Of a stretch of 64,000 nucleotides of DNA, positions 23,507-38,900 are shown in pieces; the first letter of the stretch is position 1, and every line of letters begins with the position of its first letter. The stretch is from Gonocerus acuteangulatus (taxonomy: Eukaryota > Arthropoda > Insecta > Hemiptera > Coreidae), in contig OX328130.1 in assembly GCA_946811695.1 (NCBI GenBank), forward strand, positions 69,861,973 through 69,925,972, given 5' to 3'. The notes beneath the pieces are model-generated. The model saw nothing but the letters and a program-made list of their open reading frames with translations, was not told the DNA's origin and made no database searches. Position numbers and translations under genes: made by a program.

Positions 23507-26500
23507 CACACAAATTTTAACCTCCGTTCTTTTCATTATCTACGGATTCTGAAACATGAAATTTTCAAGCCGGCACTTCCGGATTGCATCATGAGGTCAA
23601 TCTCATTAGCTGGTTTCCTCCCTATGGAGGGAGGGTGGGAGGAACCATGCTAAAATTAATAATTGTGTCAGCTGTTAATTACAAATATAAAAGTATTCCT
23701 AATGAATTAGTGCTGCAAATCTATTGATGTATATTTAGTATTTATATGTTTCTTTAAACAAATTGATACGGCTTGCATTTAAAGAACAAATTATGTTTAT
23801 ATTTCTGTCTAAATCCTCATAACAATTACAGGATTTTGAGAATATCGAATGCGAATGGCCTCTCATATACATGTATTTGATAATTGATGGGATGTTTTGT
23901 GGAATACCTGAACAGGTTGAAGAATATCAGGGACTTTTGAGACAAGTGCTTTGCAAAGATAAACATGGAGGTAAATCTACAGAATATTGTGTTTTATTTG
24001 TTGTTTTAATCATAAAAATATGTATTATGGAGGATGGCTTAGATATGAAAAAGACAGAAAGTTTATATCTTTGTTTAAAGTTTGAATTTTCTTTATCATT
24101 AAAGCATTAAGAAAATAATCTTATATGGTTTTATAAGTTTCCTTGAGTCTCAATAGCTGAGACAGGCTTAGCATTTATGGCAAGGTTAGTAATAGGCGAT
24201 CTGAATCGATCTTTTAAAAGATAGATCTTTTTAACATGATATATCAATTTTTTGAATCGATCTCCAAGAGCCAAACTTTTCAAAGAATCGATCTCAAAGA
24301 GACGACCTTTTTAAAGAATCAATCTCTAAGGGCCGATCTTTTATTGAATCGATCTCTAAGGGCTGATCTTTTAAAGAATCGATCTTTTATTGAATCGATC
24401 TCTAAGGGCCGATCTTTTAAAGAATCGATCTCTAAAAGCCGATCTTTTATTGAATCAATCTCTAAGGGCCGATCTTTTAAATCGATCTACAACAAAATAA
24501 ACAAACGCAAAAACAAAATCTGAATTTTTTCAGATTTTTCCTTCTGTTATTTCTCTAATTGACCTTCAAATGACCATGAATCTTAACCAGCTCATTGTAA
24601 TCAGCAGCCCTTAAAACCCTATAAGGACCTTACCACTCTGAGTGTTTTTTTTAGATCAAATGTTGAATAAATGCTATTTCTGCTTGTAACTAATGAAGAG
24701 GGAATGAAAAATGTCTATATTAATATATATATATATTTTTTTTTGTACTTTCAGATCCTATGGTTCCGATGTACTTTTATATAAAAGAGAGCGATTTGGA
24801 GAAAGAGCGGAACGAACCTGGGAGTGGGAAGAGGCTGATGAGCAACGAAGGGAGCAAATCTATTTGCCTTTGGAATCAAGCGTTATTCATTATTTCTCAG
24901 CTCCTTACTGAAAGACTTCTCAATATAAATGAACTCGATCCAGTGCGTAGGTATTTGCCTTCATTCAATCGGCCGAGACGAACAGGAAGATATTCTGCTT
25001 TCCAGGTAGGCATTTTTAAGACTTCATGTCTACATAGCCTTTACAAATCCTCACTCCTTCCAACCATATTTTAATTATGTACATTTTTTTGTAATCTATG
25101 GTTAATAAAAGTTCTTCAATGAAATGAAAGATGTATTCATATTCCGGGACACATGTCCCTTAGGAGTAATTTTGTTGAATTTACAGATTCAGATACAAAC
25201 AATTTGAAATAAAAAATTAAAGTATTACTGCTTGAATAGAAACATGACTAGGGGTTGGGTAAAACATGCAAGGATAAAAAATGGTGGAAGAGTCGGGATT
25301 TAATGGTTTGTAGGTGGCAGCATGGCCGACACACAGAAGTAAGGAATTCTATAGCGAGGTGACACGGGTGACAATTGATTTTTTGAATAAAGCTGTATGG
25401 AGGGAAGAAATATAAAGATCGGAAGGACGAGAGTGGATATGAACTGAGGATTTCAATTTAAGTATTTGAAATATATAAGAAAGTCTTTGAGATTGAATGA
25501 CTTGGTAAAGGACTGAGCCGAGAAAGTACTGGCGACGATAAACAGGATATAGCCAATTCAACTCGTGGCAGAAATACGATAGATAGGAGTCCCTGGGGAT
25601 CCAGAGGAATGAAACAGTTCATCAACGAATGAGGTGCTTGAGGTTTGCCTTGACTCCAAGTCATCTTAGAATCCTTCCTAACAAGGAAGGTATTCAGCTG
25701 ACAATTGGCGACACCTGAGGTATCAAATTGCATAATACAATGACGGGCGTGCAGCAATAAGGAGGCAGCTCCATTTTTCGCGATTTTTAGTTCAGAACAT
25801 TGTAATGGATTTAAATATTATCTCTATCTTCTGGTACAATAAGGAATCAGCTCTCGTCACTTCAATAGTGAAATCACAGCAACTAAAGCCCTGCGTGAGG
25901 TCCACTATTGACTTTTCATCTGCGTACAGCCAACCCCTGCTCTTAAAAACTGAGAAATACAATGCCGTAATGAGCCAAGCACGCAAATATGCCGGAAAAG
26001 ATGAGATGCCGTTCTACAATGCATTAAAATGTGTAGATTCTTCAGCTATACTGGCGATGATGAATTAACAGAAGCAGAGCGAGAAGACAACTGAATTTTG
26101 CATTAATTGATTTTTTGTATTTTACATTGTTTATTTGTATTGTCGTATGAGCTTCCTAAATTAAAAATGTGATTAAAAGCAAATTTTGTTCATTTTAATT
26201 AACTATGTCGTAGATTTTGGGGTTTTTTTTTTTCTTTATAGAACGTGGCTCAATAAGGAGGTAGCTCCAAATCATAAAACCTGACACCACCGCTCTAAAA
26301 AAGGTAGGATAGGGTCCTTATGGACTTACTTTCATAAGTAGGTGGATATTTTATGATAAGAAAAATAAAATGTAAGAAATACCAATAAAATAAATTTTAA
26401 AAACGATTTCTTTAATTTGCCAAAAACGTGATGCCCTTAAATTTATTGTAGACTGTAATATTTCTCTAAATAAAATATATTCATTCATTTAGAAAAAATA

Positions 26501-26848
26501 AATAAAATAAGTAATGAATACTGTCTCGTGATGAATATTATCATCCAACCATGGAACTATTCTTGACACACCCGACAAAGTAGGTAACTACACAAAATAG
26601 GAAACTACTGCCTAACACTGGTTTAAATAAACTACCTTGCTGCTTACCATTAACTTTTAAAAAACCCACAATGCACTTTTTGCTTTGTAGTCTTATGTAA
26701 TTTTTTTTATCCCATTTAAGCTTCTTAAGTAATTAAAAAAAAAAGAAACACTTTTCACAGTAATTAGTATCCCCTGTAGGGTTTTCCTATAGGGAGGCAA
26801 ACTTGCACGTAATGTTAAATTAAATAAGTTTTACTTATTTGAATATAT

Positions 26849-26930
<82 letters not shown>

Positions 26931-29900
26931 ACATTGTGAAATATTAATAAGCTTATTTTATTTGATTGTAGGCCAAGCCACTTAAGCAAATCGTAAGTAC
27001 AACGGCTTGAAGTTGTTGAATGACATGTATGAATGCATGATTCTTAATTTCTTTATTTAAAATAAAAATACAAATATTTCTATAAGATGGTAATTTGTAT
27101 TTCTCGATTTTATTTTGTTTTTTATTTGCCAGATATTCTAAAGTATTTAATTTTTTTTTCTTATAAATAAATCCCTCTTCTTTTTAACTTTTTGGTAAAG
27201 GTTTTTATGGTTCTTCCTTTTTTTAAGTGCAGAGAAATTTGTTTTGCAATTAAAACCTTTTTATGGATTTCTTTGTTATCTTTTCACTATACTACAATTT
27301 GAAAAGTAAAGAAGTAACTGCCACACTAGTCATTACAAAAAATAAAGTGCAGCTTAGTATTTTATAAACAAATATTTGAAGACAGTATTAAGTGAGGCCC
27401 TAAAAAAAGAAGTCAAAGAATGTTTGGTATTTTTTTCTTATTTGTTATGATTATATTTATAGATTCTTATAACTTCTTCTTATATTTTAGTTCTTGTATT
27501 TTATCTTACTTTTAATGCCAAGTTTAAAAGGTTCTTCTTTCTATTACTAGTTACATCTTTTACGTAGATATTGGCTATTTCTTCATGTCTTCTGTTAGGT
27601 AAAAAGGAATGATGTATTACAAACGAATAAAAACCACTTACTCATTTTTGATGATTCGTTACATAAACAAAGCCATTTTACCGTTAAAAGAATTTAAACA
27701 TGCTTTCGGCTTCTTCAGGATTTCTTCTAAATGTTGGTTACGTTTGGAGTTAAGGAAGTATTAGAAACCACCGTCTTTCTTACTCTGAGTTATTTCCCTC
27801 TAAGGAGAAGACATTTTGGTCATGAAAATGTAATTTGGGAAGAAAATTAAAATGAGTTGTGGAGAAAATTTGATACGAATTGGGCATATTCCCTCCGCCC
27901 TTTCTTCTTTCGGTGAAGTTGAATGTTTTGAGCAAATCTACATTAAATAGATCATAACATAAAAAATAGTAAATAAATAAAATTACACAGTTTCTCAAGT
28001 CTATTAAAAGACTCTTCTATTTAATAATTGACGCGCATACTTTCGCACTGCTTCTAAAGCATTACCGTTGCAGAAACCGTACTCAAAAACTATATCATCG
28101 TCAAGATATTAAATTTTACTAATTGGTTTCTTGAAACAATCGCAATGACAATTTATTTACATTAAAAATGTAAATAAGTAAGTACAAAAATTAAAACTAG
28201 TTTTGTTTCTTGTTTTGCAATTTTTTCCAAAACGAAGCAAAAACGAGAAATCTCTAAATGAATTTTTGCCTTAGTTTTTTGGTCTCCTATATGCTCCTGA
28301 AGTTTTTCCATTTAAATTCGGGACACTCTGTATACACAATTTTTAAAAATCAATTCCCCCCAATTTATGAATTTGATTTCCCACCAAAAACTACTTCCGG
28401 TCGTGTGACCGGTGCTGTCACTCCTTTTACACTTTTCCATCAATCACCAAATTTGGAGACCACAGTCATATGATATTTTCATGCAAATCCACAGCATAAA
28501 CATCTTTAATGGGATGAAACCAATACTTACCAAAGTTCAAACGTGGTTTTCTCTAAATTAGATGTTCCTTTCAAAATTTCTCATCCTTCCTTCCATGCAA
28601 TTCTTTTCACTAACTAACTTATTCTAGTCGGACATTTCGAATTGTGTCCTTATTACTTAACTGTTAAGCTTTTAGCCTCAAAATCATAACATTTTTCCCC
28701 CCATGCCATTCAGTTTTTGCAACTAAGCCCTTTGTGGAAGTTATAAAAGAATTATATTTAATTTTCAATGTACTTTAATTACAAAATTGCATGTGAATCA
28801 AATTTATACACAAGTTCTGGTGATAAGTTTTCTAATCATTGCTGTTACAGAAGGCCATGTGAATCAATTTCGGTCTAACCCAACCTCTACATAGTGTATA
28901 AATTAAATACACATGGTGTCATACAAGGGAATATCTCTAAATGTCCGGAGCCGATTTTTATGAAACTTAGTATATTTATTAAACACGTGAAAATAATCGA
29001 TCTGTATTTTTTTTTTTTATATTGGCCCAATCATTTAAGGGGTGAAACCACCCTTCCCTCTTTTTTTTTTTACTCGATATCAACATTTGTTATATGAAAC
29101 AAAAGAATAGGTATACATTGCTGAATACAAAGAAATGTTTAGCAATCAAGTTTGATGTATTTGTTTTATGAAACAAAAGAATAGGTATACATTGCTGAAT
29201 ACAAAGAAATGTTTAGCAATCAAGTTTGATGTATTTGTTTTATGAAACAAAAGAATAGGTATACATTGCTGAATACAAAGAAATGTTTAGCAATCAAGTT
29301 TGATGTATTTGTTTTATGAAACAAAAGAATAGGTATACATTGCTGAATACAAAGAAATGTTTAGCAATCAAGTTTGATGTATTTGTTTTATGAAACAAAA
29401 GAATAGGTATACATTGCTGAATACAAAGAAATGTTTAGCAATCAAGTTTGATGTATTTGTTTTTCATAAAAATAAGATAACTGGGTTTCTCATCGTGTAC
29501 TGCACCATGTCGCCGATTGTGCTGTGTGCGTATCTATCATACGCACAGATCACAAATTCTGAGGTTGAAATTAAAAATATCATACATCTTTGAATTCACC
29601 AACGTATTCTTATTCTTTTGTTTCATTACAAAAATGTTGATATCGAGAAAAACAAGTTACCAAGAATGTTTTTGTTATAAATAAATTATTAATTAAACTA
29701 TCTGTTAATATATTTGTTTTGTATGTAAAATACCATACGTATTTTCCTTATAACATTTTTTTGTTTCTAAGATAGTTTAAAAGTTAGAATATTTGAGCTG
29801 TAATTTGGAAGGTTGCTTTGTCCTCTTAGACGTGCGATTGGGCCGATGTAAAAAATAAGTATAAATTATTTTCACGTGTTTAATAAATATACAAAGTTTC

Positions 29901-32900
29901 ATTAAAATCAGCTCTGGACACTTGGGGATGTTCCCTCGTGAACACAAACTGTGTATCAATTTGATACATATGGCAATATAATTGTTAGAAGTATTTGGCC
30001 TGAACTAAGGGAAAGTAATATGGGTTTTATTATTGTAATTAGTGTATAAAATAGGTGATTGGCAATAGTAGAGTCCATCTAAGTTGAATTTGACTGTAAG
30101 TAGAGAGGGGAGAGGGGGGCATAACGTTCTTCATCAATCCCTCTCCACTCTTTACTCTTACACCAATATCGTAGTTGCGAACGTATTAAAATTCATGAAA
30201 AAAATCTTGTGAATGGTCCAATCCACATTTTCTCTTTTAAATCCACTTTGAGAAAAATCATAAAAGGAAGTGAAACTGTAGGCTGGTGGAATACCCCAAA
30301 AGTTTATGAACCCGTCCATCCCCCACAGACAAACTCAACTTAGATGCACTCTATCAGTTTATTACTTCATTTTTTCTTTGTTGTTGCTTTGAGTCCAGTA
30401 GTTTGGTTCTTTGTTCATATTAGATCTTCCAAATGCTATCTAACTAGCGGATCTAGTATCTTTTGCATGCAAATGAGCATCTTGTTTGAAACATCCACTA
30501 ATGGAATAGTGCATAACAAATGAAGCGTTGCGGATACGAAGGGCGAACTCAACAGCCAGTAAATTTTTTTCCCCGCCATCCGAATCAGGCGGGAAAACAG
30601 AGAATCTACAGGTATATTCTTCATGTTCAATCCACCCTTCATTCCCTCTCAAAATACCCAGAGAATGAAAGAAAGCTGGACGGAAACTGCCATAGGATAG
30701 CGGCTACAAAAGGCGAATTCAATACTCTACAAGCAGTCCGCTGGATGATGATATAATTAAAATACTCTTTTTGTTGCAAGTGAAGGTCACCCTAATTCCT
30801 GATCAATTATTATATAATTTGAACAAAGAGACATCCCAAAATGAAAAATTGTTTTGAATATACCCTAATAGAGTTCACCCTTATGGAAAAAATATATAAA
30901 CACTTTTTCCTGAAAACTACCTGACCCTTTCTATCCGCAATGCCTCAAATGTAGTCGTAAATTTTAATTTTCATTCTTACACATTATTGGATATAATGGG
31001 GTGAGTAAAAAAAATGACCGTTTTATAGGTAAAAATCAAAGTTTATTTTTCTTCTACTTACAAAGTTTTTAATAATCAAAATATATACCATTGTGTTCTA
31101 TGGTTTGTGGCCTTCTGGAAGCCAGCTGTTGAAATCCTTGATGGTACCACTCTTTGGGTCTAGAATCGAAGAACTCACGAACACCATTTTCAACTTCATT
31201 CAAGTTGTTGAATGTTTTTCCTTGAAGGAAATGAGCCATTGATCTAAACAGGTGTTAGTCTGATGGTGCTAGGTCTGGACTATATGCCAGGTGAGGAAGA
31301 AGCTCGATTCCATCCAAATCGGGGTAGTTTTTGGCTTGTACGGCGAGAGGTGTGGGGTCTGGTATTATCTTGTAGAAACAAGACTTGCTTCCTGTTGACT
31401 AAACCTGGATACAGCTGAACCAAAAAATCGTAAATTCTCAGCAGTTGTACTGAATATAACCTCTTAGAATTGCTTTTTGTAGGATCGGCTTCAATAGAAG
31501 TGTGCAGAGCGTTCTGGTTGACTACTGAAACACGCCCTGACACAGATTTCTTTTGAAGGCTCAAATCACCTATATTAAATTTTTGCAACCAACTTCTCAT
31601 TGTCCTTTCATTCAAAGAGTCTTCATTCTCAAATTCAACCACTAAACGAATACCTTCAGACGAATGCTGAAAACTACCGTTTCCCAAAATAAAGCAAAAT
31701 TATAATAATTCCGTACTGTAGTGTCATTGTGAACAAAGGGGAGCTATAGAAGTACTGAGCCCGGATAGAGGGCATGCTGGTTACCAAATGATTCCTCAAA
31801 AATGTAAATAAGAGAAGATCCATGATAACTCCCAAATGTAAATAAGAGAAGAATTACGACGCAAAGTTCAAACACAAAGAAAACGGTCAATTTTTCTGAC
31901 TCAACCCATTAGTATGATAATGGTTGATTATACTACGAGATAGTCATTGATTTAGAAATGAGTTTAAAAAATTGCTAATTAGAACTAATTTATAAGAGAG
32001 CAGGGCTTTATGGAGATGAAGAACTGATCCGTTTGGAAGTTGCTTCATGAGCGATGTAGGAACTTCTCAACTTTTATTTAGACCAATGAAGGCTTGAAAA
32101 TTAAGCTGAAATGTTGGCACAAATAAAAAAACATTTTTTATTAAAAAATGTAAATTTATTGAATTATTATTATCGAACCCCAATTACCTCCATCTTAGCA
32201 AACCATTAAGGTTTAACCCTTAGCAGCCTTTCTGATGTGGGGCCAGCATAAACAAGTTGCCAATATAGTCTTATCGATTTATCCATTGCTTGTCCTACCG
32301 GTCCTTCATCAGACGTTGATCGTATTTTCTTGAGGTAGGCAGGAGCTATGAGATATTTATTTATTTAAATTTTGACGGGTTATCTATAGGTTACCACCCT
32401 TTTCTAGCCAGGATAGGGCTGATGCCTTTTCTTTTTTCCAAAGAAAAGCCACCACTCCTAGTGGGAATCGAACCCACTACCTTTGGCACGAAGTGTTAAG
32501 TGCTTATGCCTTAACCCTTAAGATGTCCCACTTAAGATCCTCTGCCTATGCAAGGTTGTGAAGGGACTTAAACATTAGTAGGATCTATCAGAGGGACTGT
32601 AAAAAGGATTGCCACACCACCATTTTTTATATGGTATGATGTGGAAGTAATATTTTTGTGGGGCTGGATAAATAAGTGGACTGTATGAATAATGAGTTGA
32701 TAATTTATATTTATTGAGTACAAGATGATGAGTGGGGGGAAAATTGCCAAAATCAGAAACAAATATTGGTTAATGGATTAATGAAATTTTGAAAATTGTG
32801 GGACTGATGAGGTTGAAATAATGGTGAGCTGATGAAGTGGTGATATGATGCTGGGCTGCTGGAGATCCGTGGAATTATGTATATTAAATAGGTACCTGGT

Positions 32901-35900
32901 GACTGGTGCCTTGTGAGACTAAGATATGGTACTTCCAAGCTGAGTACTGCATTTTCCTGTGGCTTCAGCTTCGGTCAACTGATGTCTTCTTCACCTCCAT
33001 GCCCCGGTGGTTTGAGGTGACTACTCGGCCATGATATATGTAGTGAAGCCGGTGAAACAGTACAAAAAGACTTTACACGCTGTCTGAAAGCGGGGTGGAC
33101 TTCGTCTGTCCCGACTTGACCGGGGGTAGTTCGCCCGGGTGAGGTAGACGGCGCCACTGTCGGTAGAGTATACAACTTGCACTCATCAAAAGAAATCTCT
33201 TTAGGGTGGCAACCCTAAACAGGGACATATATGTCCCACCCTATTTCTTGGAACCAGATTGTTTTCAATACAATAAGTACATATTGCCCAGTGTTATGAA
33301 ATGCCCTAAAGTAAAAAAAAAAAACTTGTTTTATAAAATAAAAGTTTTGTGTGTTATAAGGTTAAAACTCAAGGCCACCGAGCCTCCACAGATATTTAAT
33401 TAGTGTTTTTTTTTTTTAAATGGAGTGCAAAGAGATTTTAAAGATTTTGCGAAAATTAGAGTGTACTAGAATACACAATTTCTTACCTTTAATTCTTGAC
33501 GCTTTACACACTTGAGATTTATAGCCACTTTTGTGACAATGGGCTAGCATGCCCCCTGGCCTGATAGCCACTTTCGTGACAAGGTCATTTCTTTGCTTCA
33601 GGACTGAAAGCCACCACTGTGACAGCTCTTTGGGATATTTAATGGTAGGTTTTGTCAGTTTAGCCCTATCAATTGGGGATTTCTCTCTGCTATCCGGTCC
33701 CTTGGCGTAGTTGAGTCTCTCTGAAGGTCCTTATTTGTGTTATACCAGTTGATTGGTACATAGAGGTAATGTCCCTTAGATATTATACCAACGCCGAGAT
33801 ATTTGGCTTGATATTATTTTTTAAAAAAAGAAAAAGAATTTCAAAACTTGTTAAAAAATAAAAATAAAATGGAAAAATAAACATTTTTAAGCCTTCCGTT
33901 AACTGGTACAAAGCCCAGAATAAGAAAATTGTAAGGTAAATGTTTTAAAGAAAGAAATTATGAAAGTTTATTAGAAGAGACTGGCAGTGGGGGCTCAGCT
34001 ATATTAATGCTTTCCTGTGGAACCAGGAGGGTGGAACGCTCAGGCATCTAAGGTTGTGCGGGTTGCCGTCTTGTATGTGTTAATACGCTTCATAACATCA
34101 ATATATAGCATTAAATAACAAAACTCTGCCTAATTCGAATTTTCGCTAATCCGAACAGGTTTCGGTCCCAATTAGCTCAGATTAGCGGGATTCTACTGTA
34201 TACGTAATTAACATGATTACGAAATAGAGCTGTTATCAAGAAAAAACTTCTGACAATTAAGACTTCTTTAATTATTCTAATGTATTTTTTAATTATTTTA
34301 GGGCACTGCTACAGATTTAGTCGTACAGATAGTACTAATAGCAGAGTCAATGAGACTTCAAGCCATGATGGCTACTTACGGCATCCAAACACAAACGCCA
34401 CACGAAGTTGAACCAGTTCAGATATGGTCCTCCAATCACCTTGTGAAAGTATTTAGCCACCTTGGAGTAAACAAAAAAACAAAACTAACTGGTAGGCCCA
34501 CTAGACCTATTGGCGCATTAGGTACAAGCAAGGTAATGTTTTGTTAAAATAACTAATTTTTAATTTTAGCTGTCTTGCTTAATCCTTTCACACTAAACTA
34601 AATACTGAGAATTTCTTTATTTTCTTTATTATTTCTTTCTGTACCTCTGTAACCATGATTTACTACATGTCCCATGAATTGCAAATTGGTTTGAATTATT
34701 AATCTTAATCATAACTTAACCAATATGCTCATAAGAATTTAATCTGTTGGTCCATTAAGAAACAAAAATGTTCAACAATTAAATTAAATAAAGTTACAGA
34801 AATTTGTGTTTATATATATAAAATTATATACATATAAACTCTAAACTTGTATATACATACCTCTCTGGTGCTTATGTATGTACTGCATGTATGCTAATAT
34901 GTATTTACAATCCTTAAGAAGATTGTAATGTAATAATTAGTATAGGGAATAATGGAAAATAAGAAAATTAAACTGAACATCAGTTTGGGTATAATAAATG
35001 AAAAAAAAATAAAAGACCACTGTTGTGGTGAGCATGCTTTCTCCTAAACCCCACAATAATTATAAGAAAAGCCAACGGCCATTGCCACGTTGAATGCACT
35101 GGTTCTCATTGATCACTGAAGTTAAGCAACGTCGTCGGGCATGGCCAGTATCTGAATGGGTTGATACGTCGTTAAACACACACACAAAAAAAAACAACAA
35201 CAAAAATACATTAAATAAATGTTTACAAAAAGCCTATTATTGGTTTACCAGCTATTTATTGGATCAGCTATCACTCAGATTGCTCTACCACTAAATACAT
35301 ACACAAACTAATATTTAATATGCCACTTATATAATACACATGTAAAGAACAAAAGAATTTATATTTGGAAGAAAATAGCTAAAAACAAAATAAAATAAAA
35401 AATTGTCAAATAAATAATAAGTTTGAAAAAAAAAGAAGAAAAATAACATTCATACAAATTGCACAAACAACACGCATACATTATCATATTTAAACAAAAA
35501 TAGGCGACACTAAAAAAATAAAAATATCCTTGAGGTTGTTTGCCTTAAAAATCTAAACAAACCAAAAAAAATCCAAAATAAATAAATTGAAAACTGCCAT
35601 TTGGGCCCCTCAAGACCTTCTACCTTCGAAATACAATTTTAGATGACTGTATTTAGTGCGGTTCCTCTAGGGTGCTTATGAGGTTGACCTCATAACACAA
35701 TCCAGAAATGCCGCATTTAGCATTTTTTTTTTTTTTTTTAGCATTTACGCTTTATCCGCTTAGGATAATGTCAGTTTCCTGTTCTGGTGCCTAAAATCTT
35801 GATTCACTTTGAAATTTCATTTTACATTTTTCACGTATGATTAAGACAAAACATTAGCTGTTTTTATTCTAAGCTTTTGCGAATGACACTACAGTTAAGT

Positions 35901-38900
35901 ACGAAAATGCTCTAAGATGACACAGTCAGACTTTGGATATTTATTATTTATTTCCTTACCTCTATTATGTTGGTCAAAACACTTAGGTTTTTGTGTTACT
36001 AGGCCACCAGGCTCATGTTTTATTTTATCAGTTATCTGTTCTGGTGCCAAAGATTTTACTTCGCTTCGAGATTTCATTTTACATGTTTAAATGTGTCTAC
36101 ATTTTTCACGAAAGATTAAGACGAAATGTTAACTCTTTCTATTCTAAGCTTTCCAAGTGACACTGGGGATAAGAACGGAAACCCTCTAAGATGACACAGT
36201 TCCTGCATGCTGGACTTTATTTAGGTTATACTCAGTTTATATGTTTAGTGTCTTAAAATAGTTGAGTATTGTGTAAATGTATGTTGAGAAGGCTGTGAGG
36301 AATGTCTAGGTCACTGCGTAAACTACATTCTGTCGGTATGTCTCTAATTGCCTGGGTTTCATTACAACTTACATAGGTTGGTCTACCCTTGTTTTCCATT
36401 AAGTAGAAACGGGTTTGGAGAATTTAGAATATTCTCATAATATTTGAGATTCTTCTCATTTTTTCGTTGAAAAGTTAGGAAACTGTATTTTTTTTTTTTT
36501 TGGGGGGGGGCAATAAATAATATTTTTTTAAGAATCCAGTACTTTTAAGACTATGTTGTAATACTGTTTAATTATGTGTTCATATACTGTATTCAGTTTC
36601 TTCCCTATAGGTTTATAGAGTCTGTGGAATGACAGTTCTTTGTTATCCATTGATTTTTGAAGTGTCAAAATTTTACTTATATCGAGATATGGCGCTTCTC
36701 ATTGATGACATCAAAACTGAATTACAATTTGTCAGCAGATATTGGAGATTGTCTGGTCGGCCCACAGTTTGTCTACTCATCAGGGAAGAACATATGAGGT
36801 AAACATTCTTTATTTTTACTTAGTTAGTTTAGATTGTATTAATAAAATTTAATAGCAGTTTACAAGCTTAAAGTGAGTATGTAAAGTATTAAACTTCACA
36901 AATATGTTCAAATTTAATAAAATAGCTGTTTATATGTACCATTTCAGATTAGATGGGTAGAACCTTACAAATTTTTACATTTAATTTTTACTGCAACGTT
37001 TTGGACTTTATTGCCCTTCTTCAGCCAATTATAAGTAGGTATGTCTATAGCCTATTCAGATAGATGGAAAAGTTCAATTCCGCATGCACGAAATGTTGCG
37101 AGAAATATTCCCGAAGGTTCTACCATTTTCAAACTCCCATTTCAAGGAACAACACGATATGTGAAACATTATGAAAACTGATTGTCTTGTTTAAGACTAA
37201 GGAAGGCTTTGAGAGATCAGACAAAGGAAATAGTATCTGATATTCATCAATTCTTAGCCAAAGCTAAGAGTAAAAACGGTTATAACAGAGAGAATTTTTA
37301 CCACCAATTTCTTGCTCGGGTAATATAGGCCAAGCGCTTTTCCCTCCAACTAAACCATCTATTTGAACAGGCTATAGCTTAAATTGTTTTTAGCCTTAGC
37401 TTTGGCTAAGTATTGTTGTTGTTTTTAGCCTTAGCATTGGCTAAGTATATTCAACACTATCTCCCTCTCCTGACCTCTCAAAGCCTTCCCTGGTCCTAAA
37501 CAAGACATAATCAGTTTTTGTTAGTGTGTTGTTCATTGTAATGGAAATGAAAATGGTGGAACCGTCAGGAAATTTTACCTCAGAATTTTGTGCATGCGGG
37601 ATTAGAACTATTTCATCTAACTGAACGGGCTATAGGAATTTTGTTTCTACATTTTGAAATTATGTCAATCATTTTGATTATGTCGTTGTCCCTTGGTATA
37701 GAAAACCTTCTGGTATGATATCATATGTTTTTATATCTTTCGACATAGAACAAGGTTCAAGTATATCACTTTATTGTCAATGTGATTACAACAGAGCCAT
37801 TTTCTGTCATGCTAATATATCAATTTTTCCCCTTAATTTTGTACAGGGATCCTCAATTTAAGGAGATGTTAAACCTAATGGCCATGCTAAAGAAAGGCAA
37901 CTGCGACGGAATCAAGGTCAGAATTGGACGCCTTCAAAATTTAATATCATCATCTTGTATAGGTTAGACCTGTTGAAAATATTCAAAAGGCATGCCATTG
38001 GGTATAGTGGATTAACATTAGATTAAAATAACAGTACTAACCTTTTTTGATTATTGTTTAATTGTAAGCAAATTTTATTGACAATTCAAGTTATTTTAGT
38101 ATTTTTTGTCTCTTCCTGTTGGGAGGGAAACCTGGGTATGTTGTCCGATACAAAAGTGGTGACCAGGTATGTTGACATTCCAAAGTTGTACATCACTTCT
38201 TGCCACATTTTAGACCAATTTTCTCTTATGTCTTTTTTTTTATCGGATTGAGTAGTTCATTTAAGGTGTTGCGGATTCGAAGGGCGAACTCAACATCAGG
38301 TAAATTTTGTTTCCCCCGCCATCCGAATCTAGATGCTTCAGAGAATCTACAGCTCATGTTTAATTCACCCTTCTTTTCATCTCAAAATTCATAGTGAATG
38401 AAAATAATCTGGCTGGAAACTACAATAGAAAGGTCACACTTATTCCCGGTCAATTATTATTTAATTTGTTTATTAACATAAATTAATAAACAAACAATGA
38501 GACAAAACAACAACAAAAAATGTTGAATGTACTTTAGTAGTTTGCCCTTTTAAAAAAAAATATTAAACGCATTTTCCTCAAAGCTAACTTTTGTCGAGTT
38601 TGCCCTTCGTATCTGCATTGCCTCATTTACAGTTAATAGAGTGGGTGTCACTTCCGTTAGCTGAGGGGATTCATTTGCTGTCGTGTCAGCTATTTAATTA
38701 CCCCTTACTCCTATATGACAATAGGAGCTTGCTTCTCTGTTTATAGAGTCTGTCGATGTAGCTATGAATTTTGACATAGATATGTCTTAGCTATGGCCTA
38801 GTAAGATGCTAAAACTGTAACGGTTCGGCTACGTCCGGATGATGGTAAATGAGAGTTCTGTTGCTATAACCACTAACCGACATGGTTTCCTTACTATTGG

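Noticed and set aside
29094..29463. CRISPR-like array
   Set aside because: The repeats are contiguous without spacers and lie inside a eukaryotic foldback element.
32975..33175. 66-aa proline/serine-rich minus ORF in a GC-rich patch
   Set aside because: No start context, splice or similarity that I recognise; probably a fragment of an unidentified repeat.
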